Shown here piece after piece: positions 24,612 to 33,139 of a DNA stretch of 64,000 nt. The translations under genes were made by a program, and so were the position numbers. The DNA lies in NCBI GenBank assembly GCA_964530325.1, contig CAZHAX010000010.1, positions 55,194 through 119,193 on the forward strand, in the 5' to 3' direction. The first letter of the stretch is position 1, and each line of letters starts with the position of its first letter. The notes under the pieces were generated by a model. The model was not told the DNA's origin, ran no database searches, and was given only the letters and a program-made list of their open reading frames with translations. The DNA comes from CAZHAX01 sp964530325 (GTDB lineage: Bacteria > Chloroflexota > Anaerolineae > B4-G1).

Positions 24612-26765
24612 CTAGAGATGGGCCTTCACGACGGCGACGACCTCGGGATAGTCCATCCCCAGCCGCTTGAGCGTTCCCAGCCTCGGGACACCGTTCTCCG
24701 TCCAGCCCCGGCGGTCGTAGACGGCCGTGGTGAGCAGGTCGTATTGCTCCTCCCTATGGTGCCGCAGGGCCGCCATCTTCTCCTCGGTGCTCATCGCTTC
24801 GGGCTGCAGACCCAGAATCTCCTTGAGCTGCTTGTCGTACCGCTCTGTCCGGGCCTCGTACTCATCGGCTGTTGCCGGCCCCATCGACCTATAGGGTATC
24901 GCATCGTGTTCGCGGAGACCGTGGCCCAGCCGGATGTTGAAGACCCGCTGGAAGTTGTAGACCGCCTCGGACATCGTTACCAGATCCTCCTTCGTGATCT
25001 CCCGTCCGGTGATGGCGGTGAAAAGGTCGACGTAGTTCTGCACGTGTGCCGGTATCTTGGCCGGGTCCTCGCTCGTGGCGTTGTCCGGCGGGACGATATC
25101 GTTCCAAGGGAGCTTGCAGAAGCCGCACAGGCCGAACCAGGTGCGGAACATCGGGAAGTAGTGGAGGGCTTCCGCCTTGTCCTCGAAGGAGGGGATCAGA
25201 TTGCTCACCATGTCCATGAAGATGAGCCAGGCCTCATCGTGCTGCGGCCCCTTGTTCGTCAGCCCATAGCCGCCCTGCTGGGCCAGTGATTCCTTGGGCG
25301 TGTAGAGCGAGTACTCTAGCCCTTTCGCCTCCATACCGATGTCCTGGAGGAAGGCTGGATCGGCCCCATACTCCCTGGCGAAGATGTCCTTCATGCGGCG
25401 GACGCCCTGGCCCACGATCTTGCCGAATCCCTCGCCACGACCCATCTGGTGGAGAAGCTCAATGGAGGTCTCAGCGTTACCGAAGTTGAGCGCCAGGCCA
25501 CCCGTGATCTCATTGTTGAGTATGCCAGCCTCGTAGCACTCCATGGCGAAGGCCGTGCTGGTGCCGAAGGAGATCGTGTCCAGACCGTACGTATCGCAGT
25601 AGAAGTTGAGTTCGAGGATGGCGTCCGGATCGAAGATGCCGCAGTTGGAGCCAAGCGCAGCGATCGTCTCGTACTCGGGCCCGTCTACGATGACCTTCTG
25701 GCCCTTGTAGGGGCCTGTGCGTACGGCATACCCGTCCACGGCGTGCGAGCAGGCCATCGTGCAGCCGTACCAGCAACCGTCGGGCAGGCCCTGAGTGAAG
25801 CGGTCCTCCCAGACTTCGCGGGCGATCTTCGAAGCATCTGGATGTGCTCCGAACTTGTAGTTGTTCACTGGAAGCAGATCGTAGTCGTTCATTATCTGGA
25901 CCAGGTAGGTGGTGCCGGTTACGCGCATCTTGTTCTGGCGGTCATCGAAGTCGCGGATCTCGTTGTGAATCTTCGTTCCAGCGCTGCTGATTGTGTCCGG
26001 ATCGGCCGGGTTGTTCGAATCGCCGCGCACCGGCGGGCTCTTGACCACGAGGGCCTTGATGCGCTTGTCCCGCAGTACCGTCCCCGTGCCGCCGCGCCCC
26101 GCCTGCTTGAACCGGGGGGCCTTCCGGCGCCGGTCATAGAAGCTGAAGTTGAGGCAGCCGAGCCGGCTGTTCTCCGCACCGCTACCGGCGGAGACGGTGG
26201 AGATCGAATACCGCTCCTTCTCGGTCGAGGCCAGCTGCTCGATCAAGTAGTGGCCGAGCAGGTGGGTATCCACCGGAGCGTCGGGCGCCTCCTCGATCGT
26301 GACCCGGCCGGCCACGCCGTCGATAACAACGATGATGTCCCTGTCTGCCTTGCCTTGTATCTCCAGGGCGTCCCACCCGGCGAACTTCAGATAGGGGCCG
26401 AAGTGGCCGCCGACGTTGCTATCGATGACGATGTCCGTGAGTGGGCTGATGGTCACGACGAGTGACTTGCCTGAACCTGGGTACTGCGTTATCCCACCGC
26501 ATGGACCGGAGGATATGACCAGAGCATTCTTCGGGTCGTCCCACCTTGTGTCATCGTCGACGGCTTGCCAGAGCAGCCAAAGCCCGAATCCCCGTCCACC
26601 GATGAACCTGTCCTTCATCTCCTCAGTCACAGGCTTGGGCGTGATTGAACTATCGGACACGTTGATGCACAGTGTCCGGCCAGTGTATCCGCGGTCTACG
26701 GGCGACGGCACGTAGGAGTACTCGGCCCGAGCACGGCCCCTTTGGCGTTCTTGCTTGGCAGCCAT
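24612..26765 (-). CDS. aor: Aldehyde:ferredoxin oxidoreductase (tungsten bis-pterin family)
   Basis: A 717-residue AOR-family enzyme that oxidises aldehydes with ferredoxin, using a tungsto-bispterin and one [4Fe-4S] cluster. ATG 26765 is preferred because the family N-terminus (GYTGRTLCINVSDSSI) soon follows; the longer open frame has no homology-like sequence. It has FIGGRGFGLWLLW, SGPCGGITQYPGSGKSL, the cluster ligands CWYGCTMACSHAVDG (CxxxCxxxC, near residue 330) and the late Cys in LCGFCKLPW (near 545). It is longer than archaeal AOR (about 605). It heads a minus-strand operon with a sulfur carrier, a cyclophilin-like gene and a Mo hydroxylase. The native substrate is unknown. Confidence 0.93.
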   Translation of the reverse strand: MAAKQERQRGRARAEYSYVPSPVDRGYTGRTLCINVSDSSITPKPVTEEMKDRFIGGRGFGLWLLWQAVDDDTRWDDPKNALVISSGPCGGITQYPGSGKSLVVTISPLTDIVIDSNVGGHFGPYLKFAGWDALEIQGKADRDIIVVIDGVAGRVTIEEAPDAPVDTHLLGHYLIEQLASTEKERYSISTVSAGSGAENSRLGCLNFSFYDRRRKAPRFKQAGRGGTGTVLRDKRIKALVVKSPPVRGDSNNPADPDTISSAGTKIHNEIRDFDDRQNKMRVTGTTYLVQIMNDYDLLPVNNYKFGAHPDASKIAREVWEDRFTQGLPDGCWYGCTMACSHAVDGYAVRTGPYKGQKVIVDGPEYETIAALGSNCGIFDPDAILELNFYCDTYGLDTISFGTSTAFAMECYEAGILNNEITGGLALNFGNAETSIELLHQMGRGEGFGKIVGQGVRRMKDIFAREYGADPAFLQDIGMEAKGLEYSLYTPKESLAQQGGYGLTNKGPQHDEAWLIFMDMVSNLIPSFEDKAEALHYFPMFRTWFGLCGFCKLPWNDIVPPDNATSEDPAKIPAHVQNYVDLFTAITGREITKEDLVTMSEAVYNFQRVFNIRLGHGLREHDAIPYRSMGPATADEYEARTERYDKQLKEILGLQPEAMSTEEKMAALRHHREEQYDLLTTAVYDRRGWTENGVPRLGTLKRLGMDYPEVVAVVKAHL

Positions 26766-26859
26766 AGTCCCCAGCTCCCGCCCGGGAGAGAGGTTCCTTG
26801 GAGCTGCCGTCAGGCCAGCCCGCGCCTCGCAGGGTTGTCTCCCAGGCTCGCAGGAGACG

Positions 26860-26868
26860 ATTCTATCA
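26860..26868 (-). promoter_or_regulatory. Candidate extended -10 of the AOR operon
   Basis: The minus strand carries TGATAGAAT (complement of 26860-26868), an extended -10 of the TGnTATAAT type, about 95 bp before the AOR start. The -35 is poor. The rest of the 265-bp interval is taken by the opposite-facing sigma factor promoter. Confidence 0.35.
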
Positions 26869-26949
26869 CAACTGACGGAAAGGCGAAAGCGATTGCGGCC
26901 CCCGGCAGATGCGTCACGTGACCATCGAGCTCCTGCGCCAGGCTGCGCC

Positions 26950-26978
26950 TTGACAGCGCGGCGACCCCCTGGGATAAT
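26950..26978 (+). promoter_or_regulatory. Sigma-70-type promoter of the ECF sigma factor gene
   Basis: TTGACA (26950-26955), a 17-bp spacer and GATAAT (26973-26978), about 50 bp before the GTG start. A housekeeping-type promoter for the sigma operon. Confidence 0.7.
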
Positions 26979-27030
26979 GCATCCGGGCTGCAACCCGGGG
27001 CCCAATACTACGTAATGAGGGTTGAGTAGC

Positions 27031-27633
27031 GTGGGCGAATCGGACGTGCCGGCTGGGCGCGCCATAGGCGTGCCGGATGAGGGGCAGTGGGTTCGGCTGG
27101 CGACGCAGGGAGATCAGGAGGCGTTTGGGAAGTTGGTGCTGGCATACCAGACGCCGGTCTACAACCTGGCCTATCGCATGCTGGGCAGCCCGACCGAGGC
27201 CGAGGAAGCGGCGCAAGAGACATTCCTTCGCGTATACACGAATCTGCACCGATACGATCCAGAGCGGAGCTTCCGTTCGTGGCTGCTTTCGATTGCCTCA
27301 CATTACTGCATAGACTGCCTAAGGCGGCGACGGATCAACTGGCTTTCTCTCGATGAGGAGATCTTGCCGGCGGGCACGCTCTCGAGCGGCCGGCCGGGTC
27401 CGGAGGGGGCGGTGACAAGGCGGGAGCAGGAGAAATGGATACAGGGCCTGCTGGGCGGACTCTCGCCAATGGACCGGGCCGCTGTTACCCTCCGATACTG
27501 GTATGACTGCTCTTATGAGGAGATCGGCGAGGTGTTGGAGTTGACAGTGAGCGCAGTCAAGTCCCGGCTCCACAGGGCCCGGCGCGCTTTGGCCGAGGCC
27601 ATGGAAGGAGAATCAGCTCATGCCATGCGATAG
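27031..27633 (+). CDS. ECF-family RNA polymerase sigma factor
   Basis: A 200-residue extracytoplasmic-function sigma factor. Region 2 includes FGKLVLAYQTPVYNLAYRMLG, AEEAAQETFLRVYTNL and FRSWLLSIASHYCIDCLRR. Region 4 is LSPMDRAAVTLRYWYDCSYEEIGEVLELTVSAVKSRLHRARRAL. GTG 27031 is preferred over TTG 27022 because GAGG (27017-27020) is then about 10 nt away. It overlaps the anti-sigma gene by 14 bp, the typical sigma/anti-sigma layout. The promoter is a housekeeping type, with no obvious autoregulatory ECF motif seen. It probably controls envelope genes downstream. Confidence 0.93.
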   Translation: MGESDVPAGRAIGVPDEGQWVRLATQGDQEAFGKLVLAYQTPVYNLAYRMLGSPTEAEEAAQETFLRVYTNLHRYDPERSFRSWLLSIASHYCIDCLRRRRINWLSLDEEILPAGTLSSGRPGPEGAVTRREQEKWIQGLLGGLSPMDRAAVTLRYWYDCSYEEIGEVLELTVSAVKSRLHRARRALAEAMEGESAHAMR

Positions 27634-28153
27634 GGCCTCCGAGATGATGTCCGCCCGACTTGACGACCGCGTTAGCCCGGCGGAATCGAAGAAGCTGGAT
27701 GAGCACCTGGCGTCCTGTGCTGCGTGCCGGGAGCTGTGGCGGCGGTTGCGTGCGCTGGACGCGGTGCTGGCTGCGGCCAGCTTGGCGAGCGCGCCTGCTG
27801 CGCTGCAGGTGGACGTGCTGGAGCGGCTCAACCGCAGGGGGCGTATGCGCCGCGGATTCGTGGGCGCTGCTGGGCTAGCCCTGGGCTCGGCCGCTGTGGC
27901 GGGAGCGGTGGTTCTGCCGCTCGGGCTGCGACTGCTCGACCTGCTGGGGATCGCTCCGGCGCTTGTCGCCGGCCTGCCGGAGACCGCAGCGCATCTGCTG
28001 CCCTCTATCGGCTCCGTAGGGCGGGCAGCCACGCTGCTGGCCGGCGAGATCGTGGTGCCGCTGGCGCTGGTGGCGCTCTGCGGCCTGGCGACGGTCCTGA
28101 CCGCGAACGTGGTGTGGCTCGGCACACTGCGGAGATTCCGTGCAAGGCACTAG
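27620..28153 (+). CDS. Zinc-finger anti-sigma factor
   Basis: A 177-residue membrane protein whose N-terminal cytosolic part has the ZAS motif DEHLASCAACRELWRRL (HxxxCxxC), which binds the partner sigma factor. Two or three hydrophobic helices follow (FVGAAGLALGSAAVAGAVVLPLGL and beyond). The gene overlaps the sigma gene's end, so the two are translationally coupled. The sensory C-terminal part is short, ending LRRFRARH. The signal sensed is unknown. Residues 120-175 may hold a second hairpin helix pair, so the topology needs experiment. Confidence 0.88.
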   Translation: MPCDRASEMMSARLDDRVSPAESKKLDEHLASCAACRELWRRLRALDAVLAAASLASAPAALQVDVLERLNRRGRMRRGFVGAAGLALGSAAVAGAVVLPLGLRLLDLLGIAPALVAGLPETAAHLLPSIGSVGRAATLLAGEIVVPLALVALCGLATVLTANVVWLGTLRRFRARH

Positions 28154-28258
28154 GCGTCGATAGCGCAAGGCGGGGTAGAGATGAGAGGCATGTTATGACG
28201 TCGCTACGGCGGTATGGCCAGCGCGGCTGTGAGCAGGCCGAAGTGTGGAGGTGTCACA

Positions 28259-29344
28259 ATGAGCAATAGGAGACGTGTCTTGTCGGTGGCTGTGGCGTGC
28301 GGCGCCCTGTTGCTTGCCGCTGCACCGGTCGGGGCCTACGCGGCCTCGCCCGGCGACGACGGCGTCATTATCTGGAACGAGGACTACGAGCTGCCCGCTG
28401 GCGAGGTCAGGGAGGGAGACCTGATCGTCTTCAATGGCGACGTCAGGCTGGGCCCTGGCAGCCGCGTTGAGGGCACCGTCGTCGTCTGGGGCGGAGACGT
28501 TACTGCCGAAGGGACAATCGAAGGGGACCTGGTTGCGTCCGGCGGAGCCCTGATGCTGGGCAGCCAGGCGGTGGTCCGCGGGAACGTGGTCTGCTCCTGG
28601 AGCTGTGACCTGACCCGGGAGGAGGGCGCCCGGATCGAGGGCGAGATGGTCGAGGGCTTCAACGTCGAGGCGTTTGACGTCGAGTGGCTCCGGGAGCTGA
28701 ACATCCGCCTCCCTGCTATCGGCCGCTTCGACGTATCCGGTCCCTCGTGGGTAGTCTCCTACGTGTTCGGCGCGCTGCGCACCGTGTTCGGTATCGCGGT
28801 CGTCGCTGCGCTGGCCGCGCTGGTGAGGGCCATGTGGCCCGAGCAAACCTCGCAGGTAGCTGCCGTCATCGTCGGAGAGCCGCTTGCCTGCGCTGGTTTC
28901 GGTCTGCTGACGGCTGTCGTGGCTGCTGTGGTTCTTGCCGTGGTGGCGCTCACAATCTGTCTACTGCCTCTTGCGGCGCTGGGCGGGCTCGCTGTCATCG
29001 CGGCCGGCCTGTTCGGTTGGGCTTGCGTGGGGGCTGTTGTGGGCGAGCGGCTGCTCCAGGCGCTGAGCGTCCGCGAAGTGGCGCCGCCCTGGGCCGCAGC
29101 ACTGGGTGCTCTGCTCGTATCGGCGCTGACAGGAGGCCTGTCCGCTGCGCCCTTCATCGGCATCTGTCTCGGTCCGCTGGGTGGATTGGTGGCCATGGTC
29201 GTAGGCTGCCTTGGGCTGGGGGCTGTTGTGCTAACTCGATTCGGGACGGCGAGCTATCCAGCGCCAGCCGAGGCGGTCGCAGTCCCGCTGCCTCAGCCGC
29301 CTGCGAAGCCGAAGAGACCGCGCAAGAAGGCCGAGGAGAAGTAG
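28259..29344 (+). CDS. Bactofilin-like polymer domain fused to membrane helices
   Basis: A 361-residue exported membrane protein. A signal peptide (SVAVACGALLLAAAPVGAYAASPG) is followed by a right-handed beta-roll resembling bactofilin (about 40-150): EVREGDLIVFNGDVRLGPGSRVEGTVVVWGGDVTAEGTIEGDLVASGG. Then come about six membrane helices in Ala/Val/Leu-rich runs to about residue 330, and a Pro/Lys-rich tail (PPAKPKRPRKKAEEK). Proteins of this layout accompany anti-sigma factors in many Gram-positive-related bacteria. GGAGGT precedes ATG 28259, so the longer frame from 28214 is not needed. It is probably part of the sigma regulon. Confidence 0.82.
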   Translation: MSNRRRVLSVAVACGALLLAAAPVGAYAASPGDDGVIIWNEDYELPAGEVREGDLIVFNGDVRLGPGSRVEGTVVVWGGDVTAEGTIEGDLVASGGALMLGSQAVVRGNVVCSWSCDLTREEGARIEGEMVEGFNVEAFDVEWLRELNIRLPAIGRFDVSGPSWVVSYVFGALRTVFGIAVVAALAALVRAMWPEQTSQVAAVIVGEPLACAGFGLLTAVVAAVVLAVVALTICLLPLAALGGLAVIAAGLFGWACVGAVVGERLLQALSVREVAPPWAAALGALLVSALTGGLSAAPFIGICLGPLGGLVAMVVGCLGLGAVVLTRFGTASYPAPAEAVAVPLPQPPAKPKRPRKKAEEK

Positions 29345-29373
29345 CGACTGCGGGTAGGAATCGTCTCTACCAC

Positions 29374-29407
29374 AGGCCGGAGGGCTCCGCTGGGGGCTCT
29401 CCGGCCT
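29374..29407 (+). terminator. Terminator after the bactofilin-like gene
   Basis: A 9-bp stem, AGGCCGGAG (29374-29382) with CTCCGGCCT (29399-29407), and a T-rich start (TTTC) after it. Confidence 0.65.
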
Positions 29408-29486
29408 TTCACATACTGGCCGGCTGGACAACCTGCCGGAACGGCGGTATTATGGGCTGGGCAGGTGGAATCCAGGAGGTGCTCGA

Positions 29487-29813
29487 ATGAGGACACCCAA
29501 GATTGGAGAGAGCGGCTGCGCACGCGTGGAGGCCGGGCTGGCCTTCTTCGTTGCGCTCCTTCTGCTGGCGGTACTTGCGCTGCCCGTGGCCGCGCTTGGC
29601 ATGCCCGTTTCGTTTCCGGAGTCCGGCGATGATGCTGGCCTGGATGTGCCCTTCGTCGTCGCCGCCGTGCTCTTCTTGCTGCTGATCGTGGTGGTTGTCG
29701 TCGTCAGCATCGTCCGGAAGGCAGTGCGCCTGCTCCTGGCTGCCGCGATCGCCACGATCGTCCTCTCGGCCTGCGGCTGCCTGGTAGCTATGATCTGGTC
29801 CTCCCTCTCGTAG
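29487..29813 (+). CDS. Small membrane protein
   Basis: A 108-residue protein with three hydrophobic helices: AGLAFFVALLLLAVLALPVAALG, VPFVVAAVLFLLLIVVVVVVS and a Cys-rich last one (LLLAAAIATIVLSACGCLV). It has no catalytic motif and I do not recognise the family. AGGAGGTGC precedes the ATG, so translation looks real. The preceding terminator indicates a separate unit, and a new promoter follows it. Confidence 0.65.
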   Translation: MRTPKIGESGCARVEAGLAFFVALLLLAVLALPVAALGMPVSFPESGDDAGLDVPFVVAAVLFLLLIVVVVVVSIVRKAVRLLLAAAIATIVLSACGCLVAMIWSSLS

Positions 29814-29885
29814 GTGTGGACACGCGCTCCGGCTCCCAGTGAGTGTGCTCGCTCCGGGCGGCGTTCCACCTGAAGCGGCGGAGCA

Positions 29886-29913
29886 TTGACCCGCCGGCGG
29901 GCTATGCTATAAT
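29886..29913 (+). promoter_or_regulatory. Promoter of the GT2 gene
   Basis: TTGACC (29886-29891), a 16-bp spacer and TATAAT (29908-29913), 35 bp before the ATG. Confidence 0.7.
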
Positions 29914-29948
29914 CGCGCTGACCCCATGCGAAAGCCCGAAGATCCAGC

Positions 29949-30980
29949 ATGAATGCCAGCACAGAAGAAGCGCGAGCTAGCCTTTCTGTGGTGCTGCCCG
30001 TCTACGACGAGGCGGAGTCTCTCCCCGGTGTGATTCCCGAGCTGTCCGGAGTGCTCAGGGAGATGGGATGCAGCTATGAGATCGTGGCGGTCGATGACGG
30101 CAGCTCAGACGACAGCCTGGCTGTGCTGCGCACACTCCAGGAGCAGGAGCCGGGCCTGCGCATCGTCCAGTTCCGCCGCAACTTCGGACAGACCGCCGCT
30201 TTTGCCGCCGGGTTCGACCACGCTCGAGGGGATATCGTCCTCACGATGGACGCTGATGGCCAGAACGATCCGGCCGACTTACCCCGCCTGGTCAAGGCGC
30301 TGGAGGATGGCGACTACGACATGGTGGTAGGGTGGCGGCAGAATCGCAAGGAATCGCTGCTGACCCGGCGGATTCCCTCTGCGATAGCCAACTGGCTAAT
30401 CGGCAGTGCCAGCGACCTGCACCTGCACGATCGCGGCTGCTCTCTGAAGGCGATGCGGCACGATCTGGTGCGCCAGATACGCCTGTACGGCGAGCTGCAT
30501 CGGTTCATTCCCGAAGTGGCAAGCCTGATCGGCGTCCGCGTTGCAGAGGTGCCGGTGAACGACCGGCGGCGCCGGGCTGGCAGATCGAAATACGGCGCGC
30601 TGTCGAGAACCCCGCGGGTGGTACTCGACCTGCTCACGGTCACCTTTCTCCTCAGTTATTCGAACATGCCGATGCGGCTTTTCGGATCGGCAGGACTGGC
30701 CGCCACGGGTGTCGGGGGGCTGATCCTCGCCTACCTTGCCGGCACCAAGATCGCGCGAGGCCTGATCGATGGGGCTGAGGCCTTTCGCTCTTTCCAGATT
30801 GGCACCAACCCGTGGACGCTGCTGGGCATTCTGCTGGTCCTTCTGGGAGTTCAGTTCATCATGATGGGGCTGCTGGGAGAGATGCTCGTCCGCATCTACC
30901 ACGAAGGGCAGGGCAAGCCGATATACGTGGTCCGGCGGGTGATTGAATCCTCCAGGAGAGAGTCCGACCCTTCGCTGTGA
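29949..30980 (+). CDS. Family 2 glycosyltransferase, DPM/ArnC-like with C-terminal membrane pair
   Basis: A 343-residue GT-A enzyme that likely transfers a sugar to polyprenyl phosphate. The catalytic domain holds VVLPVYDEAESLPGV, VDDGSSDDS, and the DXD-type TMDADGQNDPADLPRL with the metal-binding acids. A charged acceptor region follows (DRRRRAGRSKYGALSRTPRVVLDL). Two membrane helices lie near 240-265 and 280-315 (LFGSAGLAATGVGGLILAYL, WTLLGILLVLLGVQFIMMGLL). This is the layout of ArnC/GtrB-like enzymes. It probably supplies the activated lipid sugar for the PMT-like gene after it. Confidence 0.9.
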   Translation: MNASTEEARASLSVVLPVYDEAESLPGVIPELSGVLREMGCSYEIVAVDDGSSDDSLAVLRTLQEQEPGLRIVQFRRNFGQTAAFAAGFDHARGDIVLTMDADGQNDPADLPRLVKALEDGDYDMVVGWRQNRKESLLTRRIPSAIANWLIGSASDLHLHDRGCSLKAMRHDLVRQIRLYGELHRFIPEVASLIGVRVAEVPVNDRRRRAGRSKYGALSRTPRVVLDLLTVTFLLSYSNMPMRLFGSAGLAATGVGGLILAYLAGTKIARGLIDGAEAFRSFQIGTNPWTLLGILLVLLGVQFIMMGLLGEMLVRIYHEGQGKPIYVVRRVIESSRRESDPSL

Positions 30981-31017
30981 GGAGCCGCAGGGCGGCGCCG
31001 CGCTCGATGGGGCTTCG

Positions 31018-31060
31018 CGGCGGGCATCTACTGCCAGCTGACGCAAGCGGATGCCCGCCG
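31018..31060 (+). terminator. Hairpin after the GT2 gene
   Basis: An 11-bp perfect stem, CGGCGGGCATC (31018-31028) with GATGCCCGCCG (31050-31060), followed by TTAATG. The loop is 21 nt, long for a terminator. Confidence 0.45.
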
Positions 31061-31106
31061 TTAATGCATCTGTAGAGCATATAGCCGGCTTGCACTGGAG
31101 CGGCAG

Positions 31107-33035
31107 GTGAAACGCAGGAAACTCGCCTTCTCCGCGGACGATGCGGCCTTCTGGGTCCTGTCGGCAGCAGCGATCCTGCTGTATCTGGTCTGGCCGCTTA
31201 CGCACCTGGAGGCCTATGCGTGGAGCAATGACGAAGGTCTGTACCTCCAGCGGGCGGCGCTGGCAAACGCCGGCTACGAGCTCTACGGCGAGATCGCCTT
31301 CAACAAGCCTCCGCTCCTGATCTGGGTTCTCCAGCTGGCTTTCATCGTCGGGGGGCAGACACTGGCCTCCGCGCGCCTTGCTTGCCTGGCCCTGTCACTG
31401 CTGGGTATGCTGTCGCTGTCTGTACTCATTGCTCAGATGTGGGGGCGGTGGGCCGGCCTGGCAACTGCTTGGCTAGTTCTGGCGTTTCCCGACGTGCCAG
31501 TGCGTGCCCATGCTGTGATGAGTGACTGGCCGGCGATGGCCTTTGCGCTCGTCGCTCTGTGTGCCGCGCTGGCCTTTCGGCACCGTGGGGAGCGAAGATG
31601 GCTCATCTTGGCTGGCGGGGCGTTCTCCGCGGCTCTGTTGATCCACCCGCTGCTGGTCTACACAGGAGTTCCGCTGGCTGTGCTGCTGCTGCTGCCCGGT
31701 ATCGGCCGATCGAGGGCGCGATGGGGCGATGCGGTGCTTCTGTGCGGCGTGGGCGCCGCGATGGCCATTGCTGTTCTGATCGCCGTCGACTGCCAGGAGC
31801 TGCTAACCTGGGTGGTGGGGCACAACGTGTCTGGGGTCGGGGCCGGGGTGGAGATATCAAAGCCTGGTGCGCTGCGCCTGGCTGAATTCCCGCGGCAGAA
31901 CCCTGCTCTCGTTCTGCTGGCTGCGGTGGGGGCGGTGGCGCTTGGCGCCGAGAGGCGGTGGCGCACGCTGGCAGTGGTCGGTGTCTGGATCGTGGCGACG
32001 GCGATCGTGTTCCTAGCCTGGACGCCAATCTGGGGACACTATACCCTGTTCCTTTCGCTGCCGTTGGCCGGCTTGGCGGGAACGGGGTTGGCGAGGGCCG
32101 GAGGCTGTTTCTCGAAGGCCGTGCGCAGGCGGGCTGGGATCTCCCGGCTACAGTGGCTGCTGGGGGCAGTCGCCGTCGTAGGTCTGGGCGCGGTTGTAGT
32201 TGGCCGTCTCGGGGCCGAGGCCTTCCATACAGAGGGTGGCCCCGAGTGGGCGCCCGAGCGCCTCGCTGTGATATCATTCCTGGAGGAGACGGTTCCGGAG
32301 GAGGGTTTTGTGGTCACAGACGATCCGCTCTTGGCTTTCATGGCTGATCGCCTTGTGCCGCCGGACCTGACTGAGGTATCGCTGAGGCAGGTGCTCCTGG
32401 GGAGTCTGACGGCGGAGGACGTGGTGCTTAGCGTCCTCCGTTCTGAGACAGAGGCGGTGGTGTTTGCCACGAATCGCCTTGCCCGCCTGACGTTGTTCGA
32501 TAGATGGGTGGCTGGCGTCGCGTCCGAAAGGCTGGACTTCGGCTGTGTCTGGATTCCTACCTGGGGGTGTCGACCCTTGTGGGGCTACCGGCTGCAACTG
32601 GGCGGCGCGCCTGGTTCCGTTGTCCAGGCGGTGCTCGGCGAGACGATTGCACTGGAGGGATGCGATGTCGCGACCGATTCAGTACGGGCTGGTGATACCG
32701 TCAGCATCGTAGCATACTGGAAATCCCTGGGTCCTGTTTTGCTCGACTACTCTGCCTACCTAAGGCTGATCGACGGCGATGGACGAGTTGCGGCTCAGAC
32801 CTATTCCGCCACTCTGAAAGGCACCCTGCGATCGAGCCGCTGGCCCGAGGGCCTGCTCCTGCCCGATCCACACACACTGGAGGTACCGGCTGGCCTCGAG
32901 CCCGGCCGGTACACGCTCACCGTTGCGCTCTGCCTTGCTCCAGACAACTGTGCGCCGGCCCGCTCAGTAGACGGGGTACCGTGGAGCGATGGCCACGTCG
33001 TGCTCGCCAACCTCACGGTGGCGGAGGGCGAGTGA
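31107..33035 (+). CDS. PMT/ArnT-like membrane glycosyltransferase
   Basis: A 642-residue polytopic protein starting at GTG. About ten or more helices fill residues 1-370. The first lumenal loop has WSNDEGLYLQRAALANAGYELYGEIAFNKPPLL, with the acidic residues and Pro-Pro of the GT39/GT83 group that use polyprenyl-phosphate sugars. Next come repeated Leu/Ala-rich helices and a C-terminal soluble beta-rich domain (about 500-642; TVSIVAYWKSLGPVLLDYSAYLRLIDGDGRVAAQ). Acceptor is unknown. It follows a dolichol-phosphate-sugar-synthase-like GT2. Confidence 0.85.
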   Translation: MKRRKLAFSADDAAFWVLSAAAILLYLVWPLTHLEAYAWSNDEGLYLQRAALANAGYELYGEIAFNKPPLLIWVLQLAFIVGGQTLASARLACLALSLLGMLSLSVLIAQMWGRWAGLATAWLVLAFPDVPVRAHAVMSDWPAMAFALVALCAALAFRHRGERRWLILAGGAFSAALLIHPLLVYTGVPLAVLLLLPGIGRSRARWGDAVLLCGVGAAMAIAVLIAVDCQELLTWVVGHNVSGVGAGVEISKPGALRLAEFPRQNPALVLLAAVGAVALGAERRWRTLAVVGVWIVATAIVFLAWTPIWGHYTLFLSLPLAGLAGTGLARAGGCFSKAVRRRAGISRLQWLLGAVAVVGLGAVVVGRLGAEAFHTEGGPEWAPERLAVISFLEETVPEEGFVVTDDPLLAFMADRLVPPDLTEVSLRQVLLGSLTAEDVVLSVLRSETEAVVFATNRLARLTLFDRWVAGVASERLDFGCVWIPTWGCRPLWGYRLQLGGAPGSVVQAVLGETIALEGCDVATDSVRAGDTVSIVAYWKSLGPVLLDYSAYLRLIDGDGRVAAQTYSATLKGTLRSSRWPEGLLLPDPHTLEVPAGLEPGRYTLTVALCLAPDNCAPARSVDGVPWSDGHVVLANLTVAEGE

Positions 33036-33074
33036 GGGGCGCCGCAGCTGCGCCGGTCTAGTACCAACGGGGAC

Positions 33075-33104
33075 TTGCCTTGGGCCTGCTGTCAGTGGTA
33101 TAAT
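33075..33104 (+). promoter_or_regulatory. Promoter of the BFN gene
   Basis: TTGCCT (33075-33080), an 18-bp spacer and TATAAT (33099-33104), about 35 bp before ATG 33140. Confidence 0.65.
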
Positions 33105-33139
33105 CCCATTGAGTGGGGTCCGGCTGTAGGAGGCTGGCC

